Positions 12,868-34,609 of a stretch of DNA of 64,000 nt are shown in pieces. The stretch comes from Sweltsa coloradensis. Taxonomy: Eukaryota > Arthropoda > Insecta > Plecoptera > Chloroperlidae. Numbering within the stretch: position 1 is the stretch's first letter; each line of letters starts with the position of its first letter. Made by a program: the position numbers and the translations under genes. The stretch covers positions 186,001-250,000 of the forward strand of contig JAMZAV010000159.1 of assembly GCA_024449915.1 (NCBI GenBank), written 5' to 3'. The notes beneath the pieces are model-generated. The model saw only the letters and a program-made list of their open reading frames with translations, searched no databases and was not told the DNA's origin.

Positions 12868-12992
12868 CTTCAACCTGAGTCAGAGAGTCTTAATATTCTC
12901 TCTAGCTTCAACCCTCAACAGTTACACCCTCTCGTAAGAAACGAGCTCGCCATCAACCCCATCTGTCTCTGGTGACGTCACTGCAGCTGTTA
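12868..12992 (-). pseudogene. Carboxypeptidase first-exon relic
   Basis: On the minus strand this matches the first coding exon of genes B and C: the codons for VTSPETDG, then VSYEG, then LLRV are still legible. A CAA codon has become TAA after VSYEx, a second stop follows near the exon end, and the signal-peptide part is missing. A TATA-like ATATAAAGG (plus-strand 13007-13015) lies just upstream and may be the old promoter. It is evidence for a fifth, dead paralogue between A and B. Confidence 0.75.
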
Positions 12993-13714
12993 TGTTGGTA
13001 TCACGACCTTTATATCTTCAGCCTGACAGAAACACAACCCAACAGTAACAACTTCAGTCTAATGGTGAATATTTATGTTCTAGCTTTATATATCCTAATA
13101 CTCTTTTAGACCTTTTTACGTGCACAATATGTAACTAAGTAAAAATGTAGTGCTGGGAATTATCGGGCACAAGGCAAACATTGCCTTTTCAAAATAATTT
13201 TAAACTTCAGGTGGTCCAAGCACACCATTCAACGTAGAAGAGAATTATTTTAAATTGTCTTTCCTACGAATTGTTTTGTTTGCCGGTACAAATTAGATTT
13301 TCAAGGTATATACTATAACCCAACTATAAAACAGCAAATCTTGGTTCGACTAATGTAGCCCTCTGTTTAACATCTCAATACATTTTAAGTTCAACTATAA
13401 AGCAAAAAAGGGTTTGTTCAAGAATCTCGTTTCACCAAATGCATAAGTGTCACATCTTTTCATGTATTTGTTGTAAAATAGTAAAACTTTATTTCTCAAC
13501 AAAACACAGTTCTGTGGCCACACATTGGCTGCTTTTCAGACACAGAATAACAATAATTAAAATACTATATATATAGTACATTTTTAAGGAACGATTAAAT
13601 TAAACCAATCACATTTTTTTAACACTCACTTAAAATTGATTAGGGCTTATAATAAGTTATGAAATAGTAGTATCAAGTGTGAAGAATTAAAATATATTAA
13701 GTAACTATAGTTGC

Positions 13715-16700
13715 TTAAGCAAATAGGGAGATGATCGCCTGCATTGCTTCTGTGCCAGTAGGGATGATCTCATGAGCCGGAAGAACGAATCCAAAGTGGC
13801 CCGTATCCCTCAGTTCGACTGTGAACGAATACAGGAATCCCGGCACCGCAAGGAACCAGTCCATGGAAGTCCCCGATGCAGGGTAAAACGTGGAGGCAAT
13901 TGCACCCACTTTGTACGTTTGTCCGGCTATCTTCTTCATCCTGTAAGCTATCTCGTTGCCCATAGTCTGGAAGAACTGGTAGTTTTCATGCACTTTACGG
14001 TCGTAGCTCCAGGGGTATGTGATGGACTGGCCGTAGGAATGGAACGACAAATACGCCTGCAAAGAGTTTAATTAAACAAGTTTATATAAAAACATTTAAA
14101 ACAATCACGCATAGTAAGATGGCTTGATAGAATGTAATAATTCGAAATTGTATTAAAAGATATGAATTGTTCAAAATTACAGTTCACAAAATGAAAATGA
14201 CATTAAACAAAAAAATCATAATCACTAATAGTTATTTCTGAATAATGCTATGCTTTATGTTTGTGTTTTACAACTGTCCGATTATTGGCTGCCTTCCGAA
14301 AAACGCTTGACGACAAAATAATATTGTATATAGTCATCAACAATATTGGAATACGGTAAGGGCTTCTCCAATATGAAATGTCCTTAAACTATTTCACAAT
14401 AGAGAGGAATACAATCTTCAAGTGGTCTTGCAGATAGTCTACACTGGAGATTAGTATGGTCTACCTAATTCACACATCAAAATCACATTACAGAAAATTG
14501 GTACCGAACAAAAATAAATATGACAACGAGTTTCACTTCAGTTATGTTCCGTTGCATATATCTATAAAGAAATTACTTTTGTAAAACATGTGTGACAATT
14601 TACAGGACAACTTCTTGGCGTGCTACCAACTTATAGATAATGCAACTATTTTTAAGCGATGATAATATATTCTTCATTGTTCTACTTACCGCGTTGTAGT
14701 AGTCCCCGTTCTTGTCCAGCTCTGAAATTACAAAGTCTTTGTACGCTTTTGTTTCAGCCTCTGAGAAGGGGGCCGTACCGTGGTACGTCTCTTTGCACTG
14801 ATTCTCGCTGGAGCCGGCACCGCCCCATTTGTACCCGAAGTTGCGGTTCAAGTCGACGCCGTCACATCTCCTCTCGTGTTTGTGACCTCGTGCCTTGGAG
14901 GTGCCTCTCTTTCTGTTCTTGCGCCACAGTCGGTCCGTCGTGCGAGTGTACTCGTAACCATCGGGGTTTAACACGGGGAATATGTAAAACCACGCATTTT
15001 TTAAACTGTCGATATCATTATACGCATCTGCATTTTCTGTTAACTCCTTCATAATGTACAAGACGGATGTGATTGAAATCCATTCTCGGCCATGCATACC
15101 TAAAAAGATAAAATAAGTCTATCAGTACTGAAACTACAAACATTCGTCAAATTGTTGCACCGCTGTTTGGCTCTTTCGACACACGCATTGAGTAACTTAT
15201 GCTCGATGACTTGTGTTCAAATTCTTTGGATATAATTTCGAGGCGAACGTTTTAATTTAAATATTTTGGACAGCGGAGAATGATAGTAAAGTCATTAGGT
15301 GTAAACAATTTCTCGCGATATCAGCAAACTGTGCTTCAAAATATTATTTTCTATTGTATTGTAAGATCTGTCAATATTGTTAGTCACAGAAGTAGCTTTC
15401 TTTGGCTTATAATTTCGCCGTGATATAGGCCAAAAAGGAGTGGGGTTTAAAAATACACAAAATAAAATTGTATTACCATAACAAACGATGTGCATGGTTT
15501 ATAAGTTGGAACAATAAGAGCGCATTTAATTCCTCGCTTCTTCAAGGATTATTTTATTTTATTGATCATACATAATATAACATTAATAATTAAAACTTTA
15601 AAGTCTTCTAAACGATGTAGACTACTGATAACTGTCTTGAGAAGTAGGTTCCAATCATTTGAATCTGTCAACATCCATATAAAACTCTGCAATAGATTCC
15701 ACAGAGTTCTAATCTCAAATTAAATTAAATTAAGGCAAATAGAGTGCACTCCCTCCGATGCTTACCTCCGTCTATATAAATGGCTGGCACCCGACTTGGT
15801 ATGGCTTTCGCACCAGCACCAGTAGTTCTACGATCAGCACTGCCTACGTGGATTCGCATCCCCCTTATCGGGCGCCCCTCGAGGGTGACACCGATGGTTA
15901 GAGCTTTGCAGGAGGTAAACGTGGCTGCTAAGTGGTCCATGTACTCGTAGATGTCGTCCAGAGAGTGGTATGCGTTCCATGTCATGTGGTTACCTGTGAA
16001 CAAAACAATGTATTGCAATTTCTCGATTTGCTTAGTCGGGAAACACTCCCGTAGGTGGAATTGTTAATATTTAATACAATTCAGAAGTTAAAAAATCCAT
16101 CCCGATCGGGGTTCGAACCCCGATCAGATCTATAATGCAACTACAATACAGAAGTTAAATAGTTACCGTCTCGGTGGTCTGGCTAAGCCGCCTACCTGGA
16201 ATGTGGGAGACTCGGGTTCGCACCCCGATCGGAATGGATTTTTTAACTTCTGAATTGTATTAAATATTAATTTATTGCTAGCTCTGGGTTTGGTAAATTT
16301 TGAAGTAGAACTTACATATTACTTCAAAATCAATAATGTAAATATATTTGATGCCATCATGGTTACGATATGCAGACCGATAGTAATAGTCTAATGGAAA
16401 TTAATTATTGTCTTAGTGTTGTGTTTTATAATTTTTAACTAATTGCAAAAAAGTTTAAACAATAAAGTGTGCATTGTTATCTGGGCCAAAGATTAAGTAT
16501 GTTTATCAATAAGTGGCGACTTTGTTTGGAGTTTGAAGTGATTAAAATAATTATGTTCTCACCTGATCTTCCAGCCATTTCCACCTCTCCATCTGTGACA
16601 AGTGGATTTTCTGCATCAATCACCTTCTGAATATTTTCTATTGCAACTGTGTAAGTTACATTGTTCTCTTGTAGATATTTCTTGACTTTCATTTCGTTAC

Positions 16701-17446
16701 CCCGTGAAATAAAGACATCCACAGTCGATGAGTTTTTGCTTAACGCATTCCAAATATCTACAACTAAAATTGGTATAACATAAAAATAAGTTACTCCATT
16801 ATTCGATACTTTGTACGATAAGTAATATAACATAATTTTAATAAGAGAAGATAAAATATTAATTAGAATAGTTTTAATAAATAGTTTTTTGAAGCATTTA
16901 CAGTTCATAACATTACAAGCTAAACTTCAAAAGAGAGTGTTTGCATCTAATGTGAAGGTAATAATGACCATCTACTAATAGAATATGGCGTTTGAAGAAA
17001 AATATGACCACAATAATATGGAACATATTTTATTCTCCATCTACTTCGCGCAAAAAAGAATGTAAAGTACCATAATATAAAAGACGATAACAGTATCGTA
17101 GGTAGATAACTTGTTTATAAAACATTTGATTTTGAACTAAACGACACAGTCCGACGTAAACAATTTTACTCTACTTGAATTATAATATGCATACAGTATT
17201 TCAAAACATACCTCCCGAGTCCTCTAGTCTGAGGATGTCCTCCCTGACGGCTGTTGATCTCGCGTCAACCCTCAACAGTTGCGCCCCCTCGTAAGACACG
17301 CGCTCGTCGTCATCCCCATCTGTCTCTGGTGACGTCACTGCGGCTGGAGATGTTAGCTCTGATGTTGCTTCTGATGTTAGCTCTGATGTTGTTTGTGGTG
17401 TGACCAACAACACCAGGCACAACACCAAGAACTCTAGTCTGGCCAT
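13715..17446 (-). CDS. Gene B: M14A procarboxypeptidase, CPA-like (5 exons)
   Basis: Secreted zinc carboxypeptidase precursor, probably with preference for neutral C-terminal residues. Exons are 17212-17446, 16563-16763, 15766-15993, 14690-15099 and 13715-14056; phases 1,1,1,0; 471 aa. The signal peptide (MARLEFLVLCLVLLVTP) is followed by a Ser/Thr/Glu-rich, acidic stretch (TSELTSEATSEL, then DGDDDE) not present in A or D. The mature enzyme should start near GRSG. Active-site equivalents are intact: H224/E227 (as HGREW, with Gly for the usual Ala/Ser), R in DRLWRKNR, GVDLNRNFG, H364, YPASGTSMDW with Met423 at bovine 255, and E439 in VELRD. The loop after R127 is extended and basic (KRGTSKARGHKHERR). 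The in-frame TTG at 17482 is rejected as a start, since it lies beyond the predicted transcription start. Confidence 0.92.
16078..16257. repeat. Inverted tRNA-like repeat in gene B intron 2
   Basis: The ends AATTCAGAAGTTAAAAAATC and its complement frame the segment, and each arm carries a CCCGATCGG plus GGGTTCG-type B-box motif. It looks like two tRNA-derived SINE pieces in opposite orientation. Related sequence appears near 50500-50600. Confidence 0.5.
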
Positions 17447-17460
17447 TACAGGACCTTGAA

Positions 17461-17492
17461 TGAAAGGTAATGTGGTACCCAAGCCTTTTATA
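17461..17492 (-). promoter_or_regulatory. Core promoter of gene B
   Basis: On the minus strand TATAAAAGG begins at 17492, and a CATTC initiator puts the start at about 17461. That leaves a 15-nt 5' UTR ending TCCTGTA before the ATG at 17446. The leader matches those of genes C and D. Confidence 0.7.
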
Positions 17493-18419
17493 AGATCGGT
17501 CTTCGTGACAATTCAAAGAGCATATTTGTACATCGAAACTTTTTCACTGCAACTTAACGATAGTTGCAAACATGATGGATTGCATTCAAAACCTGTTTAG
17601 TTGCAATTACAAATGAGCCAAAAACTTGTATTCGAAAATTGTTGGAAATTATTTCCTAAATACACGAAGCCTTAACATTTAATAATATCCGTGCATGTGT
17701 GACTCTTGTTGTTTTTGTAAATAATATTCAATCGACTCATCATGATAAGTGTGTCTTGAGGCTAAGACGATTGTAGAAATCATCCTGCGTTCGACATTCC
17801 AAGGCACTATCGTTTTTTTTGACATTATTGTACAAACATGACAGCTATGCGTTATTTTAGTCCAAGCAAGATATAAAATATTATAGACAAAAATTAATTT
17901 TCGTGCACCATCTGACGGGTACGTTTACGTATTACTTTTCCTGACTGCTAGAAAATAACGCTTATATAATAACCTATGCCGGTCTGGAATTTGAGTCTCG
18001 ATTTCTTGTCCCAATTTGGGTCATTTTTTTCATTTTTTCTCCTGGATTTTAACAAGTAATAATCACACCTTTTATGTGTAGGTTCTCCACAGTCCACGAA
18101 GACAATTTGTACTAGGCTAGTTAGGGTCTATGCATAAAGTAATTATAAAGTGCATAACTGCATCTTCGAACTTTATCTTCGGAACAAACCAAACATAAAA
18201 TTAATGCAAACCATTTTACTATAGCCTACTTGATTTTGTATTGCTTGATATCATTATGTGTTAATAAAATGTAACAGCCAAGAGGTGTATGACATCTTTA
18301 TTCGTAATTTGCAAAGCATGCAAAGCAACCCATGTGAAACAATCATTGTATTGTATGTTACTTCTGATAAGGAGGCAACACTCACCAAACGAGGATTTAT
18401 AAAGAAGAGGAGCCTGTGT

Positions 18420-18475
18420 CACTGCCTCCTAGATGTTGCTCGTGGCTCCTCGTTAACGACATCTAGGAGGCAGTG
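18420..18475. mobile_element. 56-bp palindromic micro-MITE, hAT-like
   Basis: A perfect 17-bp terminal inverted repeat (CACTGCCTCCTAGATGT and its complement) surrounds a 22-nt spacer. The exact 8-bp direct repeat GCCTGTGT flanks it at 18412-18419 and 18476-18483. An 8-bp target duplication with CA...TG ends is typical of the hAT superfamily. It lies just downstream of gene C. Confidence 0.75.
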
Positions 18476-18888
18476 GCCTGTGTATTCAAATCAATTATAA
18501 TAAAATCGCATTTAATTTTCGTTTATTTTCTAGACGTGTTAACATATCATTCAACTTATAACTAGTGGTAAATATTAAAAAAAATGTCATATATTATTAA
18601 TTATTAAAATTCAATACATAAAGTACGAATATTTCAATATATGTTCTTAATTTTCATCTATAACTGTATCAGATATCGTCTCGAATAAATTCATTGAATC
18701 AATAGAGATGATTGTGTACATTAACTCATTCTACCAACATCACAGGAACCATCATAAATAATCAGTAAATAGTTGCTGTAATGTTATTGCTAAAATGCTG
18801 ATAAAAGAAGAACTCACGTTCTACTAATTTTCTTTGTTTACTCTTTTCTACAGTATACTCATTACTCAACGTGTGAAAATCGTCGTGA

Positions 18889-29356
<10,468 letters not shown>

Positions 29357-29370
29357 CACAGGGCATTGAC

Positions 29371-29405
29371 TGGGCAGCAGTAGTTACCCAACCAAGCCTT
29401 TTATA
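29371..29405 (-). promoter_or_regulatory. Core promoter of gene C
   Basis: TATAAAAGG begins at 29405 on the minus strand and a CCAGTCAA initiator puts the start at about 29371, 34 nt away. The 5' UTR would be 15 nt before the ATG at 29356. The GTG at 29359 is not used as the start, because the paralogous leaders all place ATG directly after this G-x-G. Confidence 0.7.
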
Positions 29406-29954
29406 TTAGAGATGGTAAACGTCTTGTTTCAAAATGATGGCTTCTAAATTTAGTGTAATTGGTTATCAGTGATCAAATGTGTTTCAAAATAAAGCTGGCA
29501 ATAAACAAGACTGATCGAAATGAAACCTGTTGCAACCTCTCGGTTCACGAGCCGGGAACGGGTTTATACGATGAATGGGCTTGAGTAGTTCCTAAACACG
29601 CGTCCAGTCTTTCGTAATACACCTACATAAACAACCGGTAATCAATTACCGAATAAAACACATAAAAATTCCATTTCTTTATTCAAAAAGTTTGAATGTT
29701 TCGATTGGTACCTATTAGCAAATATTTACGCACTATATATTTTAGTTTACACCGTAACACACACAACGTAAGTTATGGCTGACGGTCGCAGTTGTGTGAA
29801 CGATGAAAAATAAAATATATTATCATCCTAGAATGAAGGCTGCGATATCGGACTTGGTTGTACAACAGCTGATCGAAGAGTATCATAGAAGGCAGATCAG
29901 ACATTCAGAAAAGTAGGGATGCTTCAAAATAATCACATATAATAATTTATTTTA

Positions 29955-30560
29955 CTATGAAGCTTAGCAAACGCTTTTTAGGTGCGTTGTTGAATGAGCG
30001 TAATTTTTTTTAAACGAAAAAAGCGTCAAATTGCGATTTTCATGAGAAATTATTTTTAGATTACGCTCAAATTTCCCACCCATATATTAATTCATAAAAT
30101 TAAGGTCTGTAAAAGAATCGTTACAATCGGATAAAGCATGTAGGTGTATAAGTCGAAGAAATGTTTTTTTTTTAAACGTAAAATTGCGATTTTCATGAAA
30201 AATTATTTTTCGATTGCGCTCAAATTTCACACCAATATATTAATTCATAAAATTAAGGTTCTTGGAGAAATTCATCACAATCGGATAAAGCATGTAGGCG
30301 TTGTAAGTCGAAGAAAGTTTTTAAAAATAGAGAAAAAAAATCGTAAAATTGCGATTTTCATGAGAAATAATTTTTCAATTGCGTCAAAAAAAAAAGTGGC
30401 AGTTCTAAGTTCAGAGATTTCGAAGGCCTCCAGGAAATTTAATCGCAATTGGAGTATCGGTTTAGCCGGAATCGTTAACAGACACACAAAAATACAAAAA
30501 AAAACATTCCGGATTTTTTCTCCAGTGTAGTGAAATGGAATCTTCGCTACGCTCATTCAA
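29955..30560 (-). mobile_element. Helentron/HINE-like element H4
   Basis: The left end CTATGAAGCTTAGCAAACGC and right end TTCGCTACGCTCATTCAA are diverged family termini. The interior has three tandem copies of a module of about 130-160 bp (AATTGCGATTTTCATGA ... GGATAAAGCATGTAGG), followed by the unique TCGGTTTAGCCGGAATCGT tail. Confidence 0.6.
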
Positions 30561-30790
30561 AGAATGACATATTCGTTTCGTTGCGATCATTGTTCAAAAA
30601 ACGGATATAGAACGTGATTACAAAGGTTATGATATCGTTATATTTTTAAATAATACAATTTCACTCACGGTGTCAGTTTGTCACCTTACGTACAATAAAT
30701 TGTGTTATTCCAGCAATAAGAAAAAGACCCCCAGCCGCCCGCAAATAAAATCGCGTTTATTTGTTTTTGCAATAATTATTTTCATATCTA

Positions 30791-31048
30791 CTAGGAAGCT
30801 TCGCAAACACTTTTTCAGGCGCGTTGTTGGATAAGCGTAAATGGTGCATTGAGCTGCCATGTGTTCGAATGCGAAATGTGAAATGCGAAATGTTGTCGTC
30901 GTAAAAATTAAAACAATATTACCAAGCGTGTCTCGCAGGCCATAGCAATGGGCAAACAAAATTAATTTAAAAATATCATCTGCATAAAACAAACATGGCA
31001 GCTCAATGCACCAATTACGCTCATCCAACAACGCGTTTGAAAAAGCTA
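30791..31048. mobile_element. Palindromic double-ended HINE-like fragment H5
   Basis: Both ends carry the CTAG-side terminus of the family (CTAGGAAGCTTCGCAAACAC on the left; CAACAACGCGTTTGAAAAAGCT on the right). Arms also share GGTGCATTGAGCTGCCATGTG, so the fragment is a near-palindrome. Confidence 0.55.
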
Positions 31049-31159
31049 CCAAAGAAAAAGCAATATTGGAGACAACAATCCAAAATTCAGCCCATATGAC
31101 GCACGAGTTTCTTTGGATGTTCTTTGCTTAGGTCACCGCCTGCTTGATGCAATTTTAAT

Positions 31160-31737
31160 TTTGAAAAAACGTAAGATACACGTTAAAAATTATTCTTCAA
31201 TTAACCTAAAATTTTACACAAATACATTATTTCAGAAAATTAAGGTTCGGTGAAAAAATCATTACAATCGGATAAAGCATAATATGCTTATACACCTATA
31301 TTATAGGTGTTATAAGTCGAAGATTTTTTTTTTTAAAATAAAAAAGCGTAAAATTGCAATTTTCAGGAGAAATAATTTTGCGATTGCGCTCAAACTTCAC
31401 ACAAATATAAAATTCATTAAATTGAGGTTCTGTGAAAAAATCATTACAATCGGATAAAGCATACACAACACAACAATACAAGTCGATTTTTTTTTTAAAT
31501 CGAAAAAATCATAAAAATGCGATTTTCGTGAGAAATAATTTTTCGATTGCGCTCAAAAACGTGGCAGTTCTAAGTTCAGAGATTTCAAAGGCCTCCAGAA
31601 AATTCCATTGCAATTGGAGTATCGGTTTAGCCGGAATCGTGTTAACAAACACACAAATATACAAAAAAAAACATTCTGGATTTTTTTCTCCAGTGTAGTG
31701 AAATGGAATCTTCGCTTCACTCGCTACGCTCATCCAA
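31160..31737 (-). mobile_element. HINE-like element H6
   Basis: Two or more modules with GGATAAAGCATA and GCGCTCAAA, then the TCGGTTTAGCCGG tail and the CGCTCATCCAA terminus at 31737. The left end is unclear. It is followed at once by H7 in opposite orientation, so the two form a long inverted repeat. Confidence 0.5.
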
Positions 31738-31862
31738 CAATCTACTTGCCCGGTTACAACTGGTCCCTCAGGTGGGATTAAGGCTATTCCAAAACACTCT
31801 TACCGATATTTTGAAATGCAAAGAAAATGGCTGAAAGTTAGTTGAATGACATAGAAACGTGA

Positions 31863-32395
31863 TTGGATGAGCGTAGCGAGCGAAGCGAAAATTCCATTTC
31901 ACTACACTGGAGAAAAAAATCCGGATTTTTTTTTTGTATTTTTGTGTGTTTGTTAACACGATTCCGGCTAAACCAATACTCCAATTGCCATGAAATTTTA
32001 TGGAGGCCTTCGAAATCTCTGAACTTAGAACTGCCACGTTTTTGAGCGCAATCAAAAAATTATTTTTCATGAAAATAGAAATTTTGCGGGTTTTTTTCTT
32101 TTTTAAAACAATTTTTGACTTATAACACCTACATGCTTTATCCTATTGTAACAATTTTTTCACAGAACCTTAATTTTATGAATTTATGTATTCGTGTGAA
32201 ATTTGAGCGCAATCGAATAATTATTTCTTATAAAAATCGAAATTTTTCGATTTTTTTCTTTTTTAAAAATTATTATTACCTAATTTAAAAAAAAATTAAG
32301 TTTATTTTTTTATTTAATTTAATTTTTAAAAAAATTTGAACTAAGTAATAATTTTTTTACAGAACAACAGAAAATCGGCATAATATGCGAAGAAA
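31863..32395 (+). mobile_element. HINE-like element H7
   Basis: Starts TTGGATGAGCGTAGCGAGCG and carries the same tail and modules as H6 in reverse. The far end runs into very AT-rich sequence and the boundary with H8 is approximate. Confidence 0.5.
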
Positions 32396-32984
32396 AAAAC
32401 CGAAAAATTGCGTTTTTTATAAGAAATAATTTTTGTTTGCGCTCAAATTTCACACGAATATATAAATTCATAAAATTAAGGTTCTGTGAAAAAATCGTTA
32501 CAATAGGATAAAGCATGTAGGTGTTATAAGTCAAAAATTGTTTTAAAAAAGAAAAAACCCGCAAAATTTCTATTTCATGAAAAATAATTTTTTGATTGCG
32601 CTCAAATTTCACACGATTATCTTAATTCATAAAATTAAGGTTCTGTGAAAAAATAATTGAAATCGAATAAAGCATGTAGGTGTTATAAGTCGAAGAAATT
32701 TTTTAAAAATCGAAAAAAATCGTAAAATTGCGATTTTCATGAGAAATAATTTTCCGATTGCGCTCAAAAACATGGCAGTTCTAAGTTCAGAGATTTCGAA
32801 GGTCTCCAGAAAATTTCGTCGCAATTGGAGTATCGGTTTAGCCGGAATCGTGTTAACAAACACACAAAAATACAAAAAAAAAAGAAAAAGGAAAAAGAAA
32901 AAAGAAAAAGAAAGAAAGAAAAAAAAACATTCCGGATTTTTTTCTCCAGTGTAGTGAAATGGAATCTTCGCTTCGCTCATCCAA
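32396..32984 (-). mobile_element. HINE-like element H8
   Basis: Three tandem modules, an AAAAG-rich microsatellite (about 32872-32930), then the TTCGCTTCGCTCATCCAA terminus. Purine-rich runs before the terminus, as in H3, seem to be a shared structural trait of the family. Confidence 0.55.
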
Positions 32985-33587
32985 AAAGAGAAAAAAAAGT
33001 ATTTTTTTTGGACGGGACGGGGTCATTATATGAAAATTTTGGGTCAATAAGAAAAGTATTCTACGTGCAATACTTAATTATTTTTGAGCTATGACATATT
33101 TTCTATGTTTAAACACACCTTTGTCTTCGCTACGAGTAAAAGGGAAAATAATTTTCTGAAATAACGTTTGATGTACTAATTTTTTCGTCCACCGGATCAA
33201 AACTTATTTATACAATGTGACAAAAAAATCGCACATCGAACATTATTTCAGAAAAATATTTACTCTTATACTCATAGCGGAGACAAAAGCGTGTTTAAAC
33301 AATTGAAAAAATCACACCTAGAACTTACTTTTCTTATATTGACCCAAAATTTGCATATAACATATAATAGCCAAAGAGATCTATTAGCCCCGTCCAATTT
33401 TTTTTATTTTTCTTTTTTATTCAAGATCCTCTTTCATACAACTAACTTTTAGCCATTTTTCTTTGACTTTCGAAATATCGGTAAGAGTGCTCCTACACAC
33501 TTACTACGCCCCTACATTTTCCCCAAGTACAGTGAGTTAGTCAGAGGGTTTAGTAGTCTCATAACTGGAAGATCAATGAGATATAAA

Positions 33588-34043
33588 CTAGGAAGCTTCG
33601 CAAACGCTTTTTCAGGCGCGTTGTTGGATGAGCGTAATTTTTTTTAAACGAAAAATTGCGTAAAATTGCGATTTTCATGAGAAATAATTTTTCGATTCCG
33701 CTCAAATTTCACACGAATATATTAATTCATAAAATAAAGGTTCTGTGAAAAAATCATTTCAACCGAATAAAGCATGTAGGTGTTATAAGTCGAAGAAATG
33801 TTGTAAAAATCGAAAAAATCGTAAAAGTGCGATTTTTATGAGAAATAATTTTTCAATTGCGCTCAAAAACGTGGCAGTTCGAAGTCCAGAGGTTTCGAAG
33901 GCCTCCAGAAAATTTCATCGAAATTGGAGTATCGGTTTAGCCGCAATCGTGTTAACAAACAGCCAAAAATACAGAAAAAAAATAAACACTCCGGATTTTT
34001 TTCTCCAGTGTAGTGAAATGGAATCTTCGCTTCGCTCATCCAA
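33588..34043 (-). mobile_element. HINE-like element H9, compact full-length copy
   Basis: A clean copy of 456 bp. The left end is CTAGGAAGCTTCGCAAACGC, followed by GCGTTGTTGGATGAGCG (the inner inverted repeat). Then come two modules, the TCGGTTTAGCCG tail and the TTCGCTTCGCTCATCCAA right end. It is the best reference copy in the window for the termini. Confidence 0.65.
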
Positions 34044-34118
34044 TAACTATTACCAGTAGCTAAAATCTGCAATACCGACAGTCGATTTGAAGGAGCAAAC
34101 ATATTTTAGTAGACTTTA

Positions 34119-34609
34119 ATCCAACCAAATACAAAAATTTGTAAAATAAACGGCAGCCAAGCTTTCCTTCAAAGTCTTCGGCTGTGAATGCTGTGAGATA
34201 TACAAGTTGAGCCAAGCTTTTTATTCTTTCTCCCTAGTTTCGCTTTGAAAATAATCAAGATCATTTCGCCTGTTGACGAGCGCCAAGCCAACGATTTTTG
34301 TGGTAAAAAAGAAAAATTTTTAAACTCGAAATCACAAAAAAAAATCTTGGCCATGAACCAAAATAAATTCAATGGCCAAGCCATTTTTTTAATGATTTCG
34401 AGTTTAAAAATTTTACTTTTTTACCACAAAAATCGTTGGCTTGACGCTCGTCAACAGGCGAAATGATCTTGATTATTTTCAAAGCGAAACTAGGGAGAAA
34501 GAATAAAAAGCTTGGCTCAACTTGTATATCTCACAGCATTCACAGCCGAAAACTTTTGAAGAAAAGCTTGGCTGCCGTTTATTTTACAAATTTTTGTATT
34601 TGGTTGGAT
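34119..34609. mobile_element. 491-bp foldback element
   Basis: Ends ATCCAACCAAATACAAAAAT and its complement; arms of about 230 bp are nearly identical and meet at a short centre near 34355-34370. Arms include CGGCAGCCAAGCTTT and GCCTGTTGACGAGCG. No reading frame of interest. Confidence 0.8.

Noticed and set aside
16563..16757. Alternative acceptors 6 nt further in for exon 2 of the carboxypeptidases
   Set aside because: Each gene has a second AG 6 nt downstream, but only the outer acceptor gives the residue pattern G-(I/V)-(L/V)-(D/E) before the conserved Trp in all four genes.
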